A stretch of 22,789 bases of DNA from contig JAQBQL010000258.1 of assembly GCA_028287035.1 (NCBI GenBank), positions 1-22,789 on the forward strand, read 5' to 3'. The notes beneath the pieces were generated by a model that was not told the origin of the DNA, did not search any database, and saw only the letters and a program-made list of their open reading frames with translations. The stretch comes from Labilithrix sp. GTDB taxonomy: Bacteria > Myxococcota > Polyangia > Polyangiales > Polyangiaceae. Shown piece after piece: positions 17,765 through 22,789 of this stretch. A program made the translations under genes and the position numbers. How positions within the stretch are numbered: the first letter of the stretch is position 1; the number at the start of each line of letters is the position of its first letter.

Positions 17765-18874
17765 TCAGGCGAGGGCCCTTGCGACCTCGCGGACCGCAGA
17801 GGCGACGCCCTCCACCTGCTCGTCCGACAGCTCGGGGAACATCGGGAGAGACAGCTCCTCGCGCGCCGCGCGCTCGCTCTCGGGCAGCGTGCCCGCCGGG
17901 ACGCCGAGGTGCGCGTAGGCGGGCTGGAGGTGCACGGGCGTCGGGTAGTGCACGCCGGTCTGGACGCCGCGCTGCTCGAGCGCGGCCCGGAAGTCGTCGC
18001 GGCGCGCGTGGAAGAGCGGGAAGATGTGCCAGATGGGATCGGCCCACGCGTGCTCGCCGAGCAGGCGGACGCCGGGGAGATCCGAGAAGGCGCTGCGGTA
18101 GCGCGCGGCGATGACGCGGCGCCGCGCGTTCCAGCGGTCCAGGTGCGCGAGCTTGATGCCGAGCACCGCGCCCTGGAAGCCGTCCATCCGCCAGTTGAAG
18201 CCGAGCTCGACGTGATGGTGGCGTCCCTGCTGGGCGTGATCGCGGAGGCGGCGGAGGCGGGCGGCGATCTCCGGATCGTTCGTCATCGTCGCGCCGCCCT
18301 CGCCCCACGCGCCGAGGTTCTTCCCGGGATAGAAGCTCGTGGCGTTGGCGACGCCGAGCGAGCCGGTCTGCCGGCCCTTGTAGGTGGCGCCGATCGACTG
18401 CGCGCAGTCCTCGACGACCGCGAGCCCGTGCTCCTTCGCGAACGCGAGCACCGGGTCCATGTCGACCGGATGACCATAGAGATGGACCGGCAGGATGGCG
18501 CGCGTGCGCGGGGTGAGCCGGCGCGCGAGGTCCGCCGGATCGAGACCGCAGGTCGAAGGATCGATGTCGCAGAACACCGGACGAGCGCCGACGTACGAGA
18601 TGGCCCACGCGGTCGAGATCCACGTGTGGCTGACCGTGAGCACGTCGTCGCCCGCCTGCAGGCCCGCGCCGAGCAGGGCCGCGTGGAGCGAGGTCGTTCC
18701 GCTGTTCACGCAGACCACGTCGGAGACGCCGAGGTAGCCCGCGAGCGCACGCTCGAACGCGGCGACGGGCGGGCCGTTGGCGAAGCCCTGCGTGTCGATG
18801 ACCTCTTCGAGGGCGGCGAGCACCTCGGCCTTCAGCGCGGCGGTCTGTTCGGAGAGCGACAGGAACGGGATCAT
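17765..18874 (-). CDS. DegT/DnrJ/EryC1/StrS sugar aminotransferase
   Basis: A 369-aa PLP enzyme of normal family length. The PLP lysine is K185 in SFYPGKNLGAWGEGG; the cofactor pocket shows NSGTTSLHAALLGAG (57-71) and VVEDCAQSIGA (D156, Q159); FNWRMDGFQGAVLGIKL is the dimer-interface segment. Family members aminate keto-nucleotide sugars using glutamate. The ATG at 18874 overlaps the stop of the YfhO-like gene as ATGA, with GAGGG 8 nt upstream; a longer frame upstream is a shadow of that gene. It works logically with the following oxidoreductase to make an amino sugar. The N-acetyltransferase often present in such clusters is not in this window. Confidence 0.92.
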   Translation of the reverse strand: MIPFLSLSEQTAALKAEVLAALEEVIDTQGFANGPPVAAFERALAGYLGVSDVVCVNSGTTSLHAALLGAGLQAGDDVLTVSHTWISTAWAISYVGARPVFCDIDPSTCGLDPADLARRLTPRTRAILPVHLYGHPVDMDPVLAFAKEHGLAVVEDCAQSIGATYKGRQTGSLGVANATSFYPGKNLGAWGEGGATMTNDPEIAARLRRLRDHAQQGRHHHVELGFNWRMDGFQGAVLGIKLAHLDRWNARRRVIAARYRSAFSDLPGVRLLGEHAWADPIWHIFPLFHARRDDFRAALEQRGVQTGVHYPTPVHLQPAYAHLGVPAGTLPESERAAREELSLPMFPELSDEQVEGVASAVREVARALA

Positions 18875-20667
18875 GCGGCGACCCTCTTGGCGGGGACGCC
18901 GGCGCGCTGGAGACGCCGGCGGAGCGGCCCGCGGAGGAAGAAGAGGACCGTCGCGACGAGGCCGGCGCCCGTCGACCACAGGCCCAGCGTGAGGAATCGC
19001 GGCCAGTAGCGGACGTGGACCTCGGCCTCACCCGCGGGCAGATCGATCGCGAGCAGCTTGTCCTCGTTGCGGACGACCGTGCCCACGTCGGTCGTCCAGC
19101 CGCGGTCCCAGGCGCTGTTCAGGAGGATGCGCGTCGGCCGCGTGGCGACCGCCGAGAAGGTGAACGTGTTGTGGGTGCGGCGCGAGGACGTGATCTCCGC
19201 GCCGGCGTCCTGCGCGCGCACCTGCGGGACGTCGCCCGACCAGACCGGCGCCTCGGACTCGAACGCCCACGTGTAGTGACGGCAGCCGAGCCAGGCGCGG
19301 TTCTGACGGGGCTGGTCGATGAAGTCGGGGGTCAACGAGGGCCCCCCGTAAGAGAACTGCGCGGCGCGCACGACGCGGGTCTCGGGCGGTCCGTTGAACC
19401 GGTAGCCGAGGATCTCCTGACCGAGGCCGACCGCGTCGCCCGTCGCGAGCAGCGCGCACCCCACGACGGCGACGCGGACCGCCCCGGCGATGCGGCCGCC
19501 GAGCGCGCCCCGCACGAGCTCCGGCAGGCGATCGACGGCGAGCCCCATGTAGAGGCACATGTTGACGAGGAGCAGCAGCCGGTACCGCGACGGCACGCGC
19601 ATCGAGCGGAACGGCAGGACGTGCGCCTGGAGGAACGTGTACGGCGCCCAGCTCGCGAAGTGCCCGAGCATGAACACGAAGACGAGGACCGAGAGCACGA
19701 GCAGCCACGCGTGGTCCTGCCACGACACGAGCACTCCGAGCAGCACGAGGGCGAGGCCGATCCAGCCGACGTAGGCGATGTACTCGCCGAACACGTACTG
19801 CTGATCGGGGAAGTGCATGCGCCAGTTCGGGGTGCGCAGCACGAACATGTCGACGAGCGAGCGGACGTGGAGGAGCGAATCCGAGTCGGGCTCCATCGGT
19901 CGCTTGTGCGCGGCGAGCTCGTCGATCAGCGGCAGGAGGCGCGCCGCCGAGAGCACGATGCTCACCGCGCCCACCACGACGAGCGCGGTGAGGATGTTCT
20001 TCACGCGCCGCACGCGCCAGATCCGCGTGAGCGTCTCGAGGCCGAGCACGAGCAGCGTGTACGGCAGCGGGTACGTCGCGCCCTCGAACACGAGCAGCGC
20101 GATGACGAGGCCGAGGCCGACGCGCGCGCCGTTGCTGGTCTCCGCCTTGCGCCAGAGGAACAGGAGCAGCGGCGCATAGAGGAAGCCGGCGAGGCTCGCG
20201 TGCTCGCCGGCGTACTGGCTCGTGTGCGCGACGCCGAACGCCCACATCGAGGCGCTGACCAGCGCGGCGATCCGCGAGAGCCGGAGGTCGTCGCGCGCGA
20301 GCAGCCACATCGACACGAACCCGGCGGCGACGTGCAGCGCGTACCAGAGGATGGTGGTCGCGGTGGTGGTGAGGCCGACCGTCAGGAGCAGGATCGGCGC
20401 GCCGGCCATCGACTCGGGATGGTTCCAGAGCGGGATCCCGTGGCAGTCGAACGGGTTCCAGAGCGGCAGCTCGTGGTACGTGCGGATCGCCGCCTTCACC
20501 GTCTCGAACTGGAAGAAGAAGTGCCGGCCGTCCTCCTCGGGCGTCTTCGGGTACGCCATGAACATCGGCCACCACGCGTAGACGGTGAGGAGGGCCGCGA
20601 GCGCGCTCACCAGGACGAGACGGAGCCACCCGGGCTGGAGGCGAGGCTCTTGCGCGTGACGCTTCAT
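18871..20667 (-). CDS. YfhO-like multi-pass membrane protein (GT-C type)
   Basis: A 598-aa membrane protein with about a dozen hydrophobic segments. The first outer loop has the YfhO-type pattern: FFQFETVKAAI then LPLWNPFDCHGIPLWNHPESM (about 67-87). The C-terminal soluble part ends with a beta-rich YfhO-like tail (LLNSAWDRGWTTDVGT, AIDLPAGEAEVHVRYWP) before a last membrane helix (FLTLGLWSTGAGLVATVLFF). YfhO-family proteins are linked to glycosylation of cell-wall polymers or lipids, so a role in adding or moving sugars on lipid-linked glycans is likely. The true start is ATG 20667, 7 nt after the preceding gene's stop; the frame opens about 336 nt further upstream, but that extension is Ser/Arg-rich shadow of the neighbour. 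The Shine-Dalgarno is weak, so translation may depend on the upstream gene. Confidence 0.8.
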   Translation of the reverse strand: MKRHAQEPRLQPGWLRLVLVSALAALLTVYAWWPMFMAYPKTPEEDGRHFFFQFETVKAAIRTYHELPLWNPFDCHGIPLWNHPESMAGAPILLLTVGLTTTATTILWYALHVAAGFVSMWLLARDDLRLSRIAALVSASMWAFGVAHTSQYAGEHASLAGFLYAPLLLFLWRKAETSNGARVGLGLVIALLVFEGATYPLPYTLLVLGLETLTRIWRVRRVKNILTALVVVGAVSIVLSAARLLPLIDELAAHKRPMEPDSDSLLHVRSLVDMFVLRTPNWRMHFPDQQYVFGEYIAYVGWIGLALVLLGVLVSWQDHAWLLVLSVLVFVFMLGHFASWAPYTFLQAHVLPFRSMRVPSRYRLLLLVNMCLYMGLAVDRLPELVRGALGGRIAGAVRVAVVGCALLATGDAVGLGQEILGYRFNGPPETRVVRAAQFSYGGPSLTPDFIDQPRQNRAWLGCRHYTWAFESEAPVWSGDVPQVRAQDAGAEITSSRRTHNTFTFSAVATRPTRILLNSAWDRGWTTDVGTVVRNEDKLLAIDLPAGEAEVHVRYWPRFLTLGLWSTGAGLVATVLFFLRGPLRRRLQRAGVPAKRVAA

Positions 20668-20674
20668 GGGCGCG

Positions 20675-22528
20675 CTACCACTTGTGCCGGCAGGTCTCGG
20701 GCCGCGGCACCGTCGTGCGCTCCGCGAACCGGATCGCCTGCGCCTCGTCGCCGAGGACGCGCTCGAGATCGCCGAGCTGGTACCAGAGGCACGGCCGCCG
20801 CGGACCGTACCGCTCCGCCTCCTCGCGGAGGAGCGAGATGCGATCGCGCCCGGGCGGCTCCCAGACCGGGAGGAACCCGCGAACGCCGTGGAACAGGACG
20901 AAGAGCGGGGTGCCGTCGCTCGGCGCGGGGAAGAGCGCAGGCACCATCCCGAGCGCCAGGGCCGCGGCGAAGATCGCGATGCGTGCACCATACAACGAAG
21001 CACGCTCGCCCATCGGCCACAGCGCGGCCACCAGCGGCGCGAGGACGAGCGCCGCGCACGCGATGTACCAGCCCGTGGTGGTGGTCCAGCCGAACCATTC
21101 GCCGACGTGATGGGGGACGTGGCCGGTCTCGATCATCGGCACCGCGAACTGCGCGAACGGGCGCTGGATGTTCTCGGGGAGCGTGTCGAACACGAGGCCG
21201 ACGAGGCCGATGGTGAGCACGCTGGCGAGGCAAAGGCCGCCGGCGAACCCGCGGACGAGCGCGCGCGTCGTCGGGCTCGAGCGGGACACGCGATCGAGCC
21301 CGCACGCCGCGCCGAACGCGAAGAACGGCGCGCAGGGCACGAGGTAGCGCGGTCCGACCGTCCACCCGGCGCGCCACTCGATGAAGCCGGCGTTGACGCC
21401 GAGCAGCGCCGCGCACGCCACCCACCACGTCAGCGTCGCGGCGCGCATGCCGCTCCGGCGCGAGGGCGGGCCCTTCGGCGAGAAGATCAGGAGCGGCACG
21501 GCGAGCAGCCCGATCCACATGAAGGGGCTCATCCCGAAGAAGCCGAAGCCCGGGTCGATCATGAGCGCCCGCACGTGCTCCCACGTCGGCCAGAGGATGC
21601 CCCACAGCCCGCGCTTGTGCTCGGCCGCGAACTGCGCCGTCTCGAGCATCTGGTGGCCGGGCGTGAACGGGTTGTTGTACGCGCGCCAGTGGAAGTACAT
21701 GACCGGCGGGATGTTCACGAGCCCGCCCGCCGCGAAGGCGAGGAGCCGCGTGATCGAGAACGGCCGCCGCAGCGAGGTGAACACCCACACCGCGTAGAGC
21801 GAGAGCACCACGGTCAGGAACAGCGACTGGTACTCGAACGCGACGCACGCGCTGATGCAGAAGCCGGCGAGCAGCGCCCGCGAGTGACGCATCTGCCGGA
21901 TGTCGCCGCGCGATCGCCGGTGCTCCTGCTCCGTGAGCGCGAAGCCCAGGAACGCGAGCGAGGCGTACTGCGAGTGGCTCGCGAACATGTGCACGTACGC
22001 GAGGTAGTTCGTGCCGAGCCCGCACGCGGCGACCGCGGTGTAGCGGACGAGCGGGTCCTTCGCGAAGGCGCGCAGGTACTTCTCGAACCAGAGCAGGAAG
22101 AGGAAGCAGGGCAGCGCCGAGGTGGTCAGGCGGAGCGCCCACGTGCTGGCGCGCAGCCACCACAGGCGCTCCTCCATCGACGACGTCGCGGTGGGGAAGT
22201 GCTTGCCGAGCAGCGGCGCGACCACCTTCGAGAAGAGGAAGTATCCGGGCACGCCGCAGTAGACGACGCCCGGCGCCTTCACCATGAAGTAGTGCGGCGT
22301 GCCGTCGACGCGCGACGGCACCTTCGCCATGTCGTTCGTCCAGCCCCAGAGCGCGACCGGCTCGTCGATCGAGAACGTGTGCTGCTCGACGATCGAGATC
22401 GCGGTGAACACGCGCACGAACTCGTTCGGGTTGTTCACGCCGCGCAGGTACGGGAACACGCAGAACATCGGGACGAGGACGAGCAGGAAGAACAGCCGCC
22501 GGGGGCCGTGGTCACGGGCGCTTCTCAT
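20675..22528 (-). CDS. Multi-pass membrane glycosyltransferase-like protein (GT-C type)
   Basis: A 617-aa membrane protein starting at ATG 22528 with AGGGGTGAG upstream. After a basic N-terminus and first membrane helix (LFFLLVLVPMFCVFPYL), the outer loop carries VNNPNEFVRVFTA, a TNDMAKV segment and PHYFMVKAPGVVY; NE-x-R together with K-x-PG is a pattern seen in bacterial polyprenyl-sugar-dependent membrane transferases. About ten further hydrophobic segments follow. The last ~60 residues are soluble (PPGRDRISLLREEAERYG to the end) and contain LWYQLGDLERVLGDEAQAIR, which resembles a TPR-like helix pair. It is first in a same-strand run with the YfhO-like gene, aminotransferase and oxidoreductase. 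Acceptor and sugar cannot be told from sequence. Confidence 0.78.
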   Translation of the reverse strand: MRSARDHGPRRLFFLLVLVPMFCVFPYLRGVNNPNEFVRVFTAISIVEQHTFSIDEPVALWGWTNDMAKVPSRVDGTPHYFMVKAPGVVYCGVPGYFLFSKVVAPLLGKHFPTATSSMEERLWWLRASTWALRLTTSALPCFLFLLWFEKYLRAFAKDPLVRYTAVAACGLGTNYLAYVHMFASHSQYASLAFLGFALTEQEHRRSRGDIRQMRHSRALLAGFCISACVAFEYQSLFLTVVLSLYAVWVFTSLRRPFSITRLLAFAAGGLVNIPPVMYFHWRAYNNPFTPGHQMLETAQFAAEHKRGLWGILWPTWEHVRALMIDPGFGFFGMSPFMWIGLLAVPLLIFSPKGPPSRRSGMRAATLTWWVACAALLGVNAGFIEWRAGWTVGPRYLVPCAPFFAFGAACGLDRVSRSSPTTRALVRGFAGGLCLASVLTIGLVGLVFDTLPENIQRPFAQFAVPMIETGHVPHHVGEWFGWTTTTGWYIACAALVLAPLVAALWPMGERASLYGARIAIFAAALALGMVPALFPAPSDGTPLFVLFHGVRGFLPVWEPPGRDRISLLREEAERYGPRRPCLWYQLGDLERVLGDEAQAIRFAERTTVPRPETCRHKW

Positions 22529-22535
22529 GCCGTGC

Positions 22536-22715
22536 TCACCCCTGCCCCTCGGTGTCCGGCGTCGGGGCGGGCACGATGACGGGCGGGACCGTGTCGGGCG
22601 TGAAGGCGGCGCCCTTCGAGCTGAAGTCGCGGGTCGCCGCACGCTTGCGCATCGAGCCGTGACGCACGCGCTCGCCCACCACGTAGAGCGGCCGCAGCTT
22701 CACCTGCTCGTAGAT
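22536..22715 (-). CDS. C-terminal end of an unidentified gene (truncated by fold-back)
   Basis: A coding-looking minus-strand frame ends at TGA 22536-22538, 7 nt before the GT-C ATG. Its last ~60 residues include YEQVKLRPLYVVGERVRHGS and a Pro/Thr-rich tail (TPDTVPPVIVPAPTPDTEG). Continuing upstream, the frame enters the second arm of the 75-bp inverted repeat and meets a TAG within five codons, so the real upstream sequence seems to be missing from the window. No family recognised. The tight spacing implies it is the gene before the GT-C gene in the same operon. Confidence 0.5.
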   Translation of the reverse strand: MYEQVKLRPLYVVGERVRHGSMRKRAATRDFSSKGAAFTPDTVPPVIVPAPTPDTEGQG

Positions 22716-22789
22716 GCGGCCGCTCTACGTGGTGGGCGAGCGCGTGCGTCACGGCTCGATGCGCAAGCGTGCGGCGACCCGCGACTTCA
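22622..22789. repeat. Perfect 75-bp inverted repeat with 18-nt loop at the right edge
   Basis: Bases 22622-22696 are the exact reverse complement of 22715-22789, with 22697-22714 as the loop. The repeat runs to the final base, so the true arm length is unknown. The left arm belongs to a coding frame that ends properly before the GT-C gene; the right arm interrupts that frame. This is what a fold-back chimera or a contig-end assembly artifact produces, though a genuine palindrome cannot be ruled out. Confidence 0.95.

Noticed and set aside
16170..17918. 582-codon plus-strand frame across the GT2 3' part and the oxidoreductase
   Set aside because: It is out of frame with GT2 and antisense to a clear Gfo/Idh gene.
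20668..21003. N-terminal extension of the YfhO-like gene
   Set aside because: Ser/Arg-rich translation overlapping the 3' end of the GT-C gene; family similarity begins at the ATG at 20667.
19015..22579. Long plus-strand open frames opposite the YfhO-like and GT-C genes
   Set aside because: Low-complexity Arg/Glu/His composition and no start signals; the minus-strand frames have membrane segments and family motifs.

Overview
This is a 22.8 kb stretch of a high-GC bacterial chromosome, probably an environmental Gram-negative. Dense packing, frequent GTG starts, overlapping operons and polyprenyl-sugar type membrane glycosyltransferases suggest this, but no rRNA or other phylogenetic marker is present, so lineage is a guess. 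No tRNA, rRNA, CRISPR array, transposase or integrase was seen.

Layout. (1) 1-4.9 kb: lower-GC accessory segment. It holds the 5' part of an unknown gene running off the left edge, a gene-poor stretch with palindromes, a large HD-domain phosphohydrolase (COG1078-like, 879 aa) with a small acidic gene upstream in the same direction, and a divergent LexA-family repressor. A perfect GTATAC-N4-GTATAC site lies just before the lexA start and is a good candidate operator for both directions. (2) 5.0-13.8 kb: a type I restriction-modification operon read on the minus strand in the order hsdM, hsdS, DUF1828-like gene, 35-aa ORF, phospholipase D-like gene, hsdR, YgjP-type metallopeptidase. Every adjacent pair overlaps or abuts (shared GTGA, TGATG, or TGA|GTG), so seven reading frames form one translationally coupled unit. 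The DUF1828-like gene carries two compensating one-base frameshifts. HsdM has an unusual N-terminal extension with two SAP-like repeats. (3) 13.9-22.8 kb: a surface-glycan locus. It has three multi-pass GT-C-like/YfhO-like membrane proteins, a polyprenyl-phosphate-sugar-synthase-like GT2, a DegT/DnrJ sugar aminotransferase and a Gfo/Idh/MocA sugar dehydrogenase, the last two being a natural pair for making a 3-amino sugar.

The right edge is a perfect 75-bp inverted repeat around an 18-nt loop that runs exactly to the last base. One arm is the 3' end of a real coding frame and the other arm breaks that frame, so it is most likely a fold-back assembly or amplification artifact at a contig end.

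The most interesting biology is the defence-like neighbourhood. A damage-responsive LexA-type regulator with an altered recognition helix appears to control an HD phosphohydrolase/small-protein pair. It sits beside an enlarged type I R-M operon with three non-canonical passengers (DUF1828, PLD nuclease-like protein, YgjP protease). Whether these act together is inference.
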